Assembly: GCA_009741485.1 (NCBI GenBank)
Contig: CM019217.1
Location: 48,315,541-48,379,540 of the forward strand
DNA length: 64,000 nucleotides
Direction of reading: 5' to 3'
Source of the DNA: Malurus cyaneus samueli
Taxonomy: Eukaryota > Chordata > Aves > Passeriformes > Maluridae
Under the pieces are notes generated by a model. It did not search any database, was not told the origin of the DNA, and saw only the letters and a list, made by a program, of their open reading frames with translations. Positions 11,801 to 24,500 of this stretch are shown one piece after another. The first letter of the stretch is position 1; every line of letters starts with the position of its first letter. Position numbers and translations under genes: made by a program.

Positions 11801-14800
11801 ACAGGCTTCGTTGGTAATAAAGAGCAAAAGAAAAGCCCATTCTTCTCCAAGTAGAAACATGCCAATCCTACAGTGAGTGCATAGAATGGGAGAACATCAA
11901 AATTTCAAATCGACGCAGACAAAATACTAAAGGAATTTAGTCTTGATCTTGATCAGATTTCTTTGTTAAATAACTGATTGCATAAAAGCTGAAAGATTAA
12001 GTTTTTTCAAGGAATTGAGTATTTCCATTTTTTGTTTTTAAACTGAAAACTGATTTTCAGTTATCCAGGAGCTGCTAAATTTGTTTTAATTAATAACATT
12101 TCTAAATTGATGGAGGACAGAAAAGTGTACTTGTAAAGTGATAAATTTCTCAATGTTTCAGATTTTTCCTTTGTCTCTGGTACCATGATTGTTTTCAACC
12201 CAGCCTGAAAATATAACACTTAATCTGCACATTGGTGGCTATTACACATGAGCATGTCTCTGGGCTCTGTCAGAGCCTCTCTGTGGGCCAGTTGTCCTCG
12301 CACTAATTAGAAGATGTCATTCCCAGTGGGCTAACAGCAGATCTGCCCTTAACACTCAGGCTCTGGGATTAATTTAATGGGTGAAGTGCAAAATGCCGCG
12401 TAGATTTCTTTGAAAACAGGCTAGTATGGGAACAGCTGTTTTAGCATGTTCTTGCCTTGACAGACATTCAAGCCATTTGAACTTCCTTTCTGTGGCAGTC
12501 CGTGCTGGCAGATGCTCTCTTACGTTCAGAGGTGAATTTTGTCCCTGGAAAAGTAATTTTGTAAGTGCAAAGAAAGGGCATTGTAGTGTCACTGCAGGAG
12601 TCAGTACTTGATCTTTTCCTGACACTGCTGAACATGCTGTGCTGACTTGTATGTTAGACTGACTTAACTGGAAGATTAGAATGTTGTGGAAAACTTAGTG
12701 TTTGCTGAGGTATTTCTTTTCCCCTTTCTGTCTTGTTTTGTAAAATTGAACATTCTCTGTAAGTACATGCAGTGGAATAGAATTCTTCCCTTTGCAGAAT
12801 TCTGCTGAATAAGCAGGACTGTATCGGTCTTCCTCAAAATTAAATACCAGCCAGACCTGCTGATCATATGTGACATGCTTATTTGCATTTGCTCTGATCT
12901 TTTGCCCAAGTGAAAAAGCAGGAACTGAATAGGATTTAATTATGGCCTTATTTAAGCTTTGTTTTATGGAGATAGTCATGGAGTGTCTATATTCATCTGA
13001 GCAGAACTTTTGAAACATGGTCCTTTCTCCTCTCCATTTACTCTTCTTAAAAAGGAGATATCGGATGTGTACTTTTTTGTTTGATTTCCTTCTTTTTGTT
13101 TTGTGTGATTTCCTTTTGACAGATGCATACATTTAGTACAACGACATTAGGGTACTTCTGTCACAAAGAAAATAATGAATTAAATTAATAAATTTTCTCT
13201 CATTGTAAGTCCTAAGCAAAAATATTTGTATTTAAGTTTTTAGGGTATGTAGTTTTACAGGGTTCTATTCCATCAAAGCATGAGGATAATATTAGATTCA
13301 ATTAATCTTTCTGTAGTTTGTTACTGCTTTTCATTGCTTCTCAGAAGAACTTGCCAAATCTAACTTCTGTCACTTTTGGTTTATTGGTTTCTCTGGGTTT
13401 CCACTAAATTATAGTTTTCACCCATGAACCAAACTGCTTTACTGGCTTAATCATTTCAGTTAATGTCCCAGATGTAAATGTTCAGCCATTTTTAGATGCA
13501 ATTTATTTTTTAAACTAAGTTTGCATTTTTTTTTTCATGTTGTGGTGTTTTACATATTTACTAGAAATGTGCACTAGACTAGCTGGTCTGATAGGTGAGC
13601 GAGGGGTAGTCAGTGTGGTGAAATCATGTTACTAGACGAGTTTTATCCTAACTTATGCTCAAGAGGTGAGTTTGTTACTGATGCTTTTTGGCTTGCATAA
13701 TTGGTTCTGTAGAGTTCTAGTGCTAATGGTTATTTAGTAGGAATCACATAATGAGAAATACAAGAGACCTTTTAAAATAAAAGCTCTGCCTATAAGAAAA
13801 AGTTTTTTTAATATATATATGGAGTGACAATTAAGCAGCATTTTTTAAAATGTTTTTCACATTCAGTGGATACCAAGGTATTTTAAAGTGTTTGTGTGTA
13901 CATGTAGAGACATAGAGAGGGAGGGAGAGATGGGAAAAGAGAGAGTGTCTTAACCACAACATATGTTTCTCTGGAGATTCATTTGTTTTCTTCACTGACA
14001 AAGCCACTTGATTATCCCTGTTGGGATTGCAGGCTAATACAGCTATGGAAAAATGAGCTGGATGCCATATTGCTTAATCAGCCAAGTGGTTGGCTAGTCT
14101 AGTTATTTTGTGCAGAGGACTAATGCCATCGCCTCTGGCAGAAATAATAAAACATGAATTTTCAGATCTTGTTGTTCTTTGCTAACAGTTGAGAAAAAGA
14201 TATTTGCTAGACAACTTAGCTTGGAGTATTCAAAACTTGTGATATGAAAATTAGTGAGCAAGGACAAACAGTATCTTCTCCAGGGTTAGAATGTTTCTTA
14301 GATATTAAGGGATTATGCAGAATATTGTTTTAAGCACTTTCAGGTTATTCACTTCAACTGTCAAAGTTACTTTGACAAACCCCCTAGGCCTCTTAATATG
14401 GCCACCAAAGAGCAAAGTCAGTATTTGACACATAAGGGAAAATTTTTAGAATTCAGGATAGCATTGTCCCTGCTCAGAGAAGCACAGTCTATGCGGTTTT
14501 GCAATAGTTTGTTTTAACTTCATGGTGCATGTACAATGACATAGAGAGAATAAATAATATCACTGAGAAAAGCTTTCCTACTAAGCCAAAAGTAAAAAAA
14601 AAAAAACTTTTGCCACTGTAAGATTTTATTATTGCTCAGGCTTTCATAAAGACTTCAAGCAAAGCTTTTAACACTTTTCTCTTCTACATAGAAGAATCCA
14701 GATATGAATTAGCTTGATATTCACTGAATGTGTAGTAAGGAAAACATATACACTTGTTATAATTAATTTTGGTGTCATTAAAGAGATTAATTGTAGTCTA

Positions 14801-14825
14801 ATACACAGAGGAATTCTGCAGGAAT
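8881..14825. other. Intergenic, no gene recognised
   Basis: No interspersed element was recognised. A small imperfect tandem duplication (GATGTTCATCA ... GAAAATA, twice) lies at 9357-9398. The longest open frame, 145 codons on the minus strand at 12695-13132, is lysine/asparagine-rich, AT-driven and matches no family I know. A short (AT)n lies near 13811-13820, a GA-rich stretch at about 13907-13950 and a 13-nt A run near 14594. Parts such as 12280-12370 and 13985-14160 are less AT-skewed and could be conserved non-coding DNA, but that needs an alignment. Confidence 0.55.
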
Positions 14826-15024
14826 TTATCCACTGAAAGGGTTGTCAAGCATTGAAATGGGCTGCCCAAGGAAGTGGTGGAGTCACCATAACTGGAAGTG
14901 TTAGATAAACAACAGGATGTGGCTCTTACTCCTGTGGTTTAGTTGACTTGATGGTGTTCAGTCAAAAGTCAGACTCGATGATCTTGGAAGTTTTTTCTAA
15001 CCTTAATGATTCTGTGATTCTATA
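14826..15024 (+). mobile_element. CR1 LINE 3' end, sense
   Basis: About 200 bp with the CR1 tail in order: CACTGAAAGGGTTGTCAAGC, then GGCTGCCCAAGGAAGTGGTGG, AGTCACCAT, ACTCGATGATCTTGGAAG and the terminal ATTCTGTG-ATTCTATA microsatellite at 15009-15024. The last is the diagnostic 8-bp repeat of CR1 3' ends. The copy is strongly 5'-truncated and contains only the end of ORF2 and the tail. Confidence 0.93.
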
Positions 15025-18000
15025 ATTGACTTTCCAAGTACATATATCTTTGTCCCATGCTTAGAAATGGAAAATCTTGAAGACATTGTGTCCCAGTTGA
15101 TACAAGGGTATTTTTCTCCGTGTCCAGTTTTTTAATTGAGTTGCAGCACAAATGAATGTTCAGGATTTCATAGGGCTGGATTGTCCTTTTTTTCTATGCT
15201 AGACAATACATCGGCAATATTAATGAGAAATGTTTTATGCCAGGAAGTAGTAGTAAAGGAGGAAATGAGAGACTGATATGAAAAAAACCTCATGAATATA
15301 TGCATTTGTGCATACAAAAAAAAGCCTGTTCTATTGTTATGTTATATAATTGCCATGAATTGAAAATAATCTATTAACTGAAATGTAAGGTCATAATGAA
15401 AAGTCACGTAGAATAGTCTGTAACTTCTTGAAAAAGAATTCAATGTAGTTTCCAGGATTAGTTTATTTTAGGATCCCATTAGCACCTCTGAATAAACCCA
15501 TCCATGACTTTTCAATCATCTTTTTGCTGTTACTGTTCTGTCAATCACATTTGACTCTCTGATTTGATCTTTTTGTGTTTTGTTCTGATGTGTTCCCATG
15601 ATTGTGTGCTCAGGACTATTGTGGTTAGGACAAAACTTGTTATTTTGTGCAAACTAACTATAGCTTAAATAAAGCATTCTGTACTTGATTATGTGCTAGC
15701 ATTTAATGTCCTTGACTTTATTTAATGCTTTGGACTATTAGAACATGTCCTTTGAATACATTATTTTTGCAACTATCTCATCTATTTTGATTTTTACCTA
15801 TGTGTTAAACTTTGGAGTTAGATAATTTCAGAGTGAACCTTATTTGTTTAGCAATGATGGCATCAGAACAATTTTGGACCAAAGTATAGCACAACAAATG
15901 GTTGTTAGAAGGAAACCTATTCTTTTTTATCTTTAAGAACAATGGTAAAATCTACTCTTGGAAAGAAAGCCAATAAAGGCTTGCTCACCACTTGAGCAGA
16001 AAATACACACTGATGGAAGCAGACACCGCTCTTCTGACTTTATGGAAGCATAACAAACAGACACTTTTGGACTTGGCTCAAAAAATTGTAGTGATGTGAC
16101 TCCTTGAAGGTTCAAGTGGAGAACAGGCCTTTTAGCCTGATCTTTGCATAACAGATTCATATATGCTGGGTATATGGATTATCCTACATAAAAGGTCTTC
16201 ATCAGTTTTTACCATATGGTTAAAACATATATACATATTTTTGCTGTTACGTTCAGGCACTGTGAGGCAGCTGGTATTAATGAATAAAAATAGCCAGCAA
16301 AATCCTGGCATGTGGTTGCTAGAAGGAACAATTTATAGCCAAGAGTCTTGTAGCGTACTAAAAAGGAGAAAAAAGGAACAACCCCAAAACACATGACCTC
16401 TGAAAGTATGTATGAACTGTAAGTTTCATCTACATTTTGGGCACCTGTATTGCTCAAGGCAACAGAATATGGAACTGATTAAAAGATATTAATTCTATTT
16501 CTATTGCTAAAAATTACAGGGAAGGCAATTGAGGAGTGTGGTGTTTTGGGTTTATTTTTAAAACGCCATTGTTGTAGTTTGTCTTTTAGTTGATATTAGT
16601 ACAAGACATTTGTAGCTTCATGAAGAGCTTGGGAGAGATAAATTTCTCAGAATAGATGAAATGTAACTTACAAAGTGAGCCTTGGAGGGTGGTCTTACTG
16701 TAATGCAAAATTATGTGTTCTAGTAATTTATTTCATAACCCTTGTTTAGATTTTTCCCTTCTAAAAAAATAAAGCTGACCTTTCTGCTCCACTAAGCAAT
16801 GACAAACTGCAAGATTCTTATGCTTCAGAAAATGACTCTTTGGTACCCCTTGGCATTTAGTAACTGATAATTACTAAGTTCAGTGAGGTTCATCTTATGG
16901 GTTTATCCTGTTGGAATTTTTTTTTGTCTCTGTTTTTTTTGCCTCATCAGGACTATTGTTCAAATTGTGGAATGCTCAATGTGGCATGCAAATACTATAG
17001 AGTATGAACAATAAAAGCTGTTATAGGGTTGTTGCAAGAAAAACATTGCAACTTTATTTGCAGTGTGACTATATTGGCTGCTGCAGTACTTAATTGTTAT
17101 AAACAGGCACCAAGAACAGCAGTAGGATGGGGTGTGGGATTCTGTTGCTCCACAGAACTGTGAAAATTTGCATTAGATTCTATCATAGGTTAGCTCACAA
17201 GAGAAAGACACAGAAAAATATCAAATTGAGTTCAAATTTAAAACTGGCAAACATTTTATGGAAATACATTTTAAATGCTCCATCATTCATTCAATTCATT
17301 CAAAAAAGAAACTGAGTAATGCTCAAGTTATGTTACAGTTGTGAAGGAACAGAGATCCTGATCTAGATAGAAACACAGCACCAGCATTGGTCAAAGAAAT
17401 TAAAATGAGAAATAGGGATGTATTTTTGTAATTAGCATGGTTATATGTTGAAACAGATTACCTAGTGATGTGATGATTTCTTTTCTCTTATTTCATAAGA
17501 AGGCCATAAGCCTTTGAAAGGATCTTCAGACCAAACAAGGCATGACATAGGAGAATCCAGGTGAAATACTGTAGATAAGAGGAGGAGCTGTGCAAAGGCA
17601 CATAGTTGATCCACAGGAAGGCCTCTACAGAATATTTCCCTCACTACTATAATTTATCCTGAATGAGAAGTTCCCAGATTGCATTTGTCACTCCGACTGC
17701 AGTGACAAAGGAACAAGACTTGCAGTAACATTGAGATGGGATCAAATTTTTCTTCCCTATAAGGCTGAGGGGAGCATAAGCAGGATACTGATGTAAAAAG
17801 TGGAACAACTTATTTCCTGATGATGCATCTATGAACTCCAGGAAAGCCAATAGGGGTAAATGCCTGGTGGTTTTGTGGCTTCATTACAGAAAAACTCTTG
17901 GAATATGGAAATCATAAAGAGCAGGCAGCCAGTCAATTCTAGTGAAAAATCATTTCATGGTTTAAACTGCTAAACTGTGTTTTAGCTCTTTTGCATTCAA

Positions 18001-21000
18001 AAGATAATGCTGCTCACCATTGTTAAGTTTGAATTTGTGTTACCCACCGTTGGTAATATCTTGTTAGATGTTTGAAAATGTGCATATTATTAAACAGTAA
18101 TGTCCGTTCCACATTTCTGTTTGGCAAGTGTGAAATGCACTGGTATGGATGGTTCTAATGCACTGTTTTTGTGCTTGAACACTGGCTTTGTGTTTGAACG
18201 CTATCACCTGTATTTTTTGCTGATTTCCAGTGACTACTGTCCGCAACCATTTGCTGTGAATATCAGAGGAACAAGAGAACCTAGAAGAGGCATATTTTAA
18301 TTTTCAGCAGGAAATGCATGAAGATGGAAGGTACTTCTAGTTTGGATGTTTGCCTAATCCTAACGGAAAACATAATTGGAAAAAAAAAAACCCACAGAAA
18401 TCCTTTAGGACAATTAGTCTTTCTTGTAACAAAATATTAATACAAGCCTTGAATGAAAAGTTCAAGGTTATTGTAGTTTGTAAAGCTGGAAATAAACATC
18501 TGTGATAGTAAAGTCCTTTAAAACCTCTTAAAACCTTACGTGTTTATACATAGAATTGTAGCACTTTTGCTAGGCAAATTCAATTCTGAAGCTCCCACAT
18601 ATGAGGCATTTCTAATTTCACCCAGCTGAAATTTATCATGTCAGCTGCCAGCCTGGATTACTGTGTTGTTTTGTTGATCGGAGAGGGTTGGAACTTTCAT
18701 TTTTGGAAAATTCTTGCTTATAAACTACATCTTATTCTTCATTGTGACCGAAAAAAAAGATAAAAACCTTCAAGTGTTTCATATCAAGTAGTGTTAGTCT
18801 CCTCTTAACTTACCCTTCTTACTAATGTTTTTATGTGCATGACAACTTGTAGTATACAGAGTTTTCAAAAGGAAATTGTTGATTCACTCACAGAGGCCAG
18901 TGGTGCGAACTCACAAATTGGGAGTGGAGCGATCCTGTCACAGAGAAGCAAACTGCTGGAAATTGCTTGTTGTGCAAGTTCTTACCTCTACTCCCTCATG
19001 GTAAGTTACTTCTCTTTCAAAGGAATAACCTGAGTTAAGTGTGCACATCCATTGGTCTTTTGGAATAGTAGAGTTGCTGTAACCACGTGGTCCAGCTCCT
19101 ACCAAGGTTACTGTTATCTGGTGATAGGAAAACATATGAAAAGTAAACATTTATATCAAAATCCTGGGATTTATGTGTTCTGCAGTTATGCAGTGTGATA
19201 TTATTACAGAGAGCAGTAACACTATAAAGTAGGTGCAAGACAGAGATGAGTAATAAAAGAACTCCTGTCCCTGCCATGGTCAGAATACATTTCCTGACTG
19301 ATCAAAGCAAAAGCTTTTTTTTGCATTGCAAACATTATTTACAAGGAATTGAAGTATTTCCATAGCTAACCTAGCACTGTAATTTGAATAAATCCACAGT
19401 TACAGCCCTTTATCAAAATCCCCAGAGTTCTGAAGAATGGATTTAGACGTGTCCATTAGAACAGTTGTCTCACACAAAAATTGATACCAACTGTACTGAA
19501 TGGAATACTATAGATGTTTAAGAGTGCTGTTAATTCTGAAAAACAAACTTATTTTGCTATAGAATACCCTCTGTCATCTTAAAAATGTGAAGTCTTAGGA
19601 AACATACAAACAAAATGTCTACATTAAAATATATTAAAGAAAATAAATCTATATAAAAGCTCTCTAAAAGTCCAGATAAACTACTGCATGCTTGATGTAC
19701 AAGAGCTTAGTAGACCTCTTTTCTGTATTCAGTGTACTGGGAAATGCATTCAGATGTGTGAGATATCATACCTATTGATGCTTTTAAATTGACTGAAATG
19801 AAGACAACTTCTTAAAATCTTACTGTAAAAAGTGTGCTGTTATTGCATCCCATTATTGAGTGTGATGAGAATTACAGAGATCTCAGTGGCTGTTTTACTG
19901 CTGGCATGCATTGCATGTGCCTGCAGAAATGTGCACTGTGCTTTAGAGTGAACTGGGAAGCAGTTTGCTTCCAGACCTTACAGCCTTTCAGTATCATACA
20001 AGAAAAAACATTGCAAGATAAGAAAATGTAATGGTAATAAGGCATCCTGTGATGAAAAACAAATGCAGAATACATTTCAGATTTATAAACTTCTTGAATT
20101 CCTCTATTCTCTTTCCATGCCTGAAAAAAAACTGTACTGTCATTTACCCTCAGAACATGGCCTGAGGAGTTGATTTGATTAATCTTGATAAGCAATGGTA
20201 GGTACAGTTGTGGGAGGAGGTCAAAGGTTCACATGAACACCACCTGGCTACATTTGTTTTACTACAAGTATCATAGTTCTTTATGCTAGTTAGCTCTGAG
20301 AGGACTTATTTATCTGTGACATGCAAAATTAAATAAGTGAACACAGGAATGTAAATGTTCAACTTGTAACATTAAAATGTTTAAAAAATACATTGTAAAG
20401 GCTCGCTTAAATTTTTTGATAAATAATAGAGACTTCATCTTGGTTTTTTTGGGTTTGTTTTTTTTTTTTTGTTTTTTTGGTTTTTTTTTAGTATGATGAG
20501 AACAGCATAGTCTTTTCCCCAGAAGGCCTTTCTGTCAAAAGAGTTTCTTTATAAATTCCTCCTGTGTCTTGGTACTTGGTATTATGTAAGCTAAAAGTCC
20601 CTTGGCTATAATAAATATTGGTTAGCTGACCTTTTAAATCAACATTTTAAATAGTTTTGTTTCAGCCCAAAGTTATTTGTAAATGAAACGAATGAAATGA
20701 TTGTCTTTATTTATTACTCACATTGAGTCAATTCAATTTTCCATAGAAATATGATTATTAAGACATGACATTGAACTGAAAGTAAAGATATCTAATTCAT
20801 TGCTCATCATGCAAGTTTATGGTAGAATAACCCCAATAATTTGTTCAGGAGTGCTGTATGTATTCTAAAGGCATTTTTAAGTCTCTGAATCTTTGCCCAG
20901 TCATCTTTCCATAATTTAAGGCTAGATATCAGCTTTTCAGGAAGAGGACTGATAGGATTCTAAGACCCTACTAAAGAAAAGCAATATGATCTTTCACAAA

Positions 21001-21169
21001 AATGTCTACTTAAAATGACTGGGGTTTTTTTTGTTTGGTTGGTTGCGGTTTTTCTTTTTTTTTTTTTTTTTTCTCTAAGGTTGAGTGACAGCTGTGCCAA
21101 AGAAGGACCTGAGGTTCCTAGGAAATACGAAGGAAAACATAAAACAAGTGTGGCCATGCACGTGGAACC
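15025..21169. other. Intergenic, no gene recognised
   Basis: AT-rich DNA. All open frames are short (up to 107 codons) and unconvincing. T-rich tracts punctuated by G occur at 20441-20489, and another, with an 18-nt T run, at 21023-21072 just before an old CR1 copy. No LTR or tandem array was recognised. Confidence 0.55.
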
Positions 21170-21575
21170 AGCCCATGGGAGGGCCACCCATATCATTAGA
21201 GAACTGGAGCACATGAAGCACAAGAGTAGAGTGGGAGAGCAGGCTTTGTTCAGCCTTTGGGAAGGCTAAAGGGACACCTTGTGTCTGTCTACAGCTGTCT
21301 GATGGGAGGGTTTAGAGAAGAAAAGCACTTCTTCGAGGTGCATAGCAAGAACTAAGGCAACAGACGTAAGTGGCAACAAATAGAGTTGTTATTAAAAAAA
21401 ATATTTGCAGGAAGGGGTAGTCAAATATTTAAAATAGTTGCTCAGAGAGGAGTTGAAATATCCATTCTTGGGGATATTAAAAATTAAACTCGACAAGGTT
21501 CTGAGTAACCTGCTTCGAACAGGGACTTGGATCAGATGAACTTCAGAGGTTTCTTCTATCAATCCTGGGGGAGAA
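21170..21575 (+). mobile_element. Old, diverged CR1 LINE 3' fragment, sense
   Basis: The order of CR1 sub-blocks is preserved, although the bases have drifted. There is a GAGCACATGAAG...CAGCCTTTGGGAAGGCTAAAGGGACACC block (the ORF2 LEH...LFSLEKRRLRG region), then GGCAACAGACGTAAG at about 21358, GTAGTCAAATATT at about 21418, a CCATTCTTGGGGATATTAAAA block, AAACTCGACAAGGTTCTGAGTAACCTGCTT and finally GATCAGATGAACTTCAGAGGTTTCTTC. A late CR1 subfamily carries the same series. The terminal 8-bp repeat is missing. It is more decayed than the other CR1 copies here, which suggests greater age. Confidence 0.72.
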
Positions 21576-24500
21576 AAGGGAAGAACAAAAGGTTTTATTT
21601 AGAAAAAAAAAATCTTATGGCTCTGATGAAAATTGTGTGTTGTGAGGGTAAAACTGACCCATAGAAGAATATCTCTGGATTTGAGAGATATATCTTAATA
21701 AAAAAAAACCAAAAACCCAGATAAACATCCCCCCAACCCCTCAATCCTATAGTTCAAAAAAGTTATTTATCTTTGTACTTCATCACCTTCCTCAGCTGTA
21801 GGGAACATCTGTTCCATGGGAGTTACCATCTCTTCATTAATTTATAGCTACGGATGGCAAAAAAGGGGAAAAAAGAAAAGAAAAAGTGAACTTCAGGAAA
21901 ACTTAGGAAAAATACTGTTTTCTTGATTGTTTTCTCATTGTAGCTTTTCTTACACTTGAGGAAGTTATTCTTGCAAACTGTAAGAAAATGCTTTGTGGCC
22001 AAAGATTGCCTTAGACCTCCTATGATTTCCATTAAATGAACTCACATGCTTTTAAGATCAAGGCAGGGTGTTACTACAATAAAATCAATAAAAAATAAGA
22101 TAAACATAAAAAGAGAGTAATCAACTTTTTGAGTAAAGTAAATGAAATGTGGCTGGTAGGAAGAGGCATGACAGATTTAATGATTTCCCCTGCTTCCACT
22201 CCCTCTTAGTTCTTCTGTCTGCTTTATTTTTACAGGCTTGTCCCTGCCATTGTCAATTCAGTGACACTGTTCCCTATATGAAGCTTTGTGCTGCAACTCT
22301 GCCCAGCTGCATCTTGTAGTCCCTCTGGTCTTCTTTCACTAATCTTGCCTTGTGCCTGCCAAGCACAGTCTTTTACACCCCTCTTCAAGCTGTCCACCTA
22401 ATTTCTTAGAAGAACAATGAAATGTAGAAAAAATAGAAGAAAATAATAATCTTGTCTGTCACACAAGGTTTAGGCATAAATCTAGTCTCTCTTGTTATGA
22501 GCTTCTTCAGTGAAGAAAAGCTTGCAAGAGGGCATTGTACAGTTCCCAGGGAGAAAGAAAAAGGACATTAAACTATCATCTTGATTTGTGGGCAGAAAAA
22601 AGAGCCTGGATTTGAGGAAGATTTACTTGTGCTGCTGGACAACTGAGTTTCTAGTTTCTTGAACCTGTAAGTCAAGAGGTAATGGACATTTTGCGACTTC
22701 TATTCCACTATAAGCTCACCACATTTGAGAAATAACTCCTTTCACCTGTATTCTTATTTTTACAGGAAAGGGAACATCAAGTGTATTTTGTACCAGAGCC
22801 CAACTCTGTTGAACAACTGTATGCACATTGTTTTATTATTGTATTTTCTCTTAGCCTTTTTTTTATTATTCTATTGTTCCCATATGTGTTAATTCCAAAT
22901 AAATATCTACCAACTTTCCTTGGAGCAATCAGAAACCAGTAATGAGCTGTTACATAGCAGCTGTGTCAGTTTACTACCAGTTTTCAACTAAACTCTCTGC
23001 CCTTCTTGCTCTTCTTGTATCTATTCCAGAGCAGCACTGGAGATTTTGCTCTGAAGAGGAACTCAAAGGCTGCTAAAACACTCAATACCATGCAGAATCA
23101 ACTTTATGAATATATCCAAGATGGACCTTTGCTAAAGGGTCCTCAAAATGTCAATTATGGGCACATTGATTTCACAAAATAGCCAAAAGCTTAGGTCTTG
23201 TGCAGTTTCATGCTACAGAACAATAGGTAAAATCAGAATCATCACAGCTAAGATGATTGTGCCGGATTAGGATGTGCTTTTCTTTTCCACTTCTGCCTGA
23301 TGCTTTGAATGTCATAAATGGTCTCCTTGTTGAGCTGCCTTTGACCAACTGCTGTCATGCCTGTGCTTTTTTCACTGCCACTTTCCTCTCATCCCACAGA
23401 CAGCTGAACAAGCTGCATGCCAGAAACTCAATGGGAGCTGGAAAGAGCATGAAAGTATCCTTCTGGCTTTGTGTCAATATCTTTGCCAGATCTTGATGTT
23501 GGGTGGAGCCTGGAAAGTATTCACATAGAAAAACAAATGAGAAAATACCATTAATAGTACTAATTTGGTTTTTAACAAACTTGAGACCATCTTAAAACTT
23601 AGAGAAACCTTCTACAGTGGTTTATTTGTTTGATGTGGGCAGTGATTGATAATAAGTATGATGTTTTTATTTTTGGCACAGGAACTACAGAGTCTGGAAC
23701 TCACTTCTTGTACTTTTAAATGCTTGAAGTATTCTGGAACAGAGGCATTAGTTAAAAAACAAATTAACAGCTCAGTCGTGCCTCTTCAACTTCCACTTGC
23801 CCCACAAAGCTAAAGTTCCTAAACAAAAGAGCCCCAAACTTTGACTCCAATTGCTGGGGAGGAATACTGCAACTTGGGGGAAAAAGGTACATCTGTATCC
23901 TAAGACTCCCATTTCCTTCTTGTCTCAGTGTTTTTGGTACACTGCTCTTATTCTAAATATAGTAATTTCAATTCCAAAAGAAGGGCTCTCATGTCTAAGA
24001 GCTAGACTGCATCTTGGAAGAATGGTGGTGCCATTGGCACACCTCTACTGTTGCTTTTGCTGCCTCCTTCCATGTGATCTGGAGCAAGGCGCTGTGACCT
24101 GATGTTCAGAGGAGTCCAGCTGAGCGGGTCGCAGCTTTTCCACAGGCTGCAGACCTCATGCTTCTCTGTTCTACCACAGCTCTTGCTTCTGCCTTGTTGG
24201 TGAATCCACCCTTCACAGGAATCTGACTCCTCCTGGTTTCATTGTTCCTAGCCTTGCATTATCTATCTGTTCATTCTCTCTCTAGAGGGAATGTTTTCCT
24301 CTCTATTTAAGTGTTTTCTTTGTAAGACAAACACCGCTTTCTTGTAGCTGTTAGTGAATGGTATAATACAAATTAGCATGTCTTAATGGAGGTGAATTAA
24401 AATACATCTCTCTTAAAGTTGTTGAAGAGCATAAATGACTTCTACTTTTGACTCCTCAATGTGTAACTTTTCCAGACTCTATTTCATTAAATTTCCAAGG

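Noticed and set aside
12695..13132. 145-codon minus-strand frame
   Set aside because: Lys/Asn-rich product in AT-rich DNA with no domain, and no splice or promoter context. A frame of this length is expected about once by chance in a window this size.
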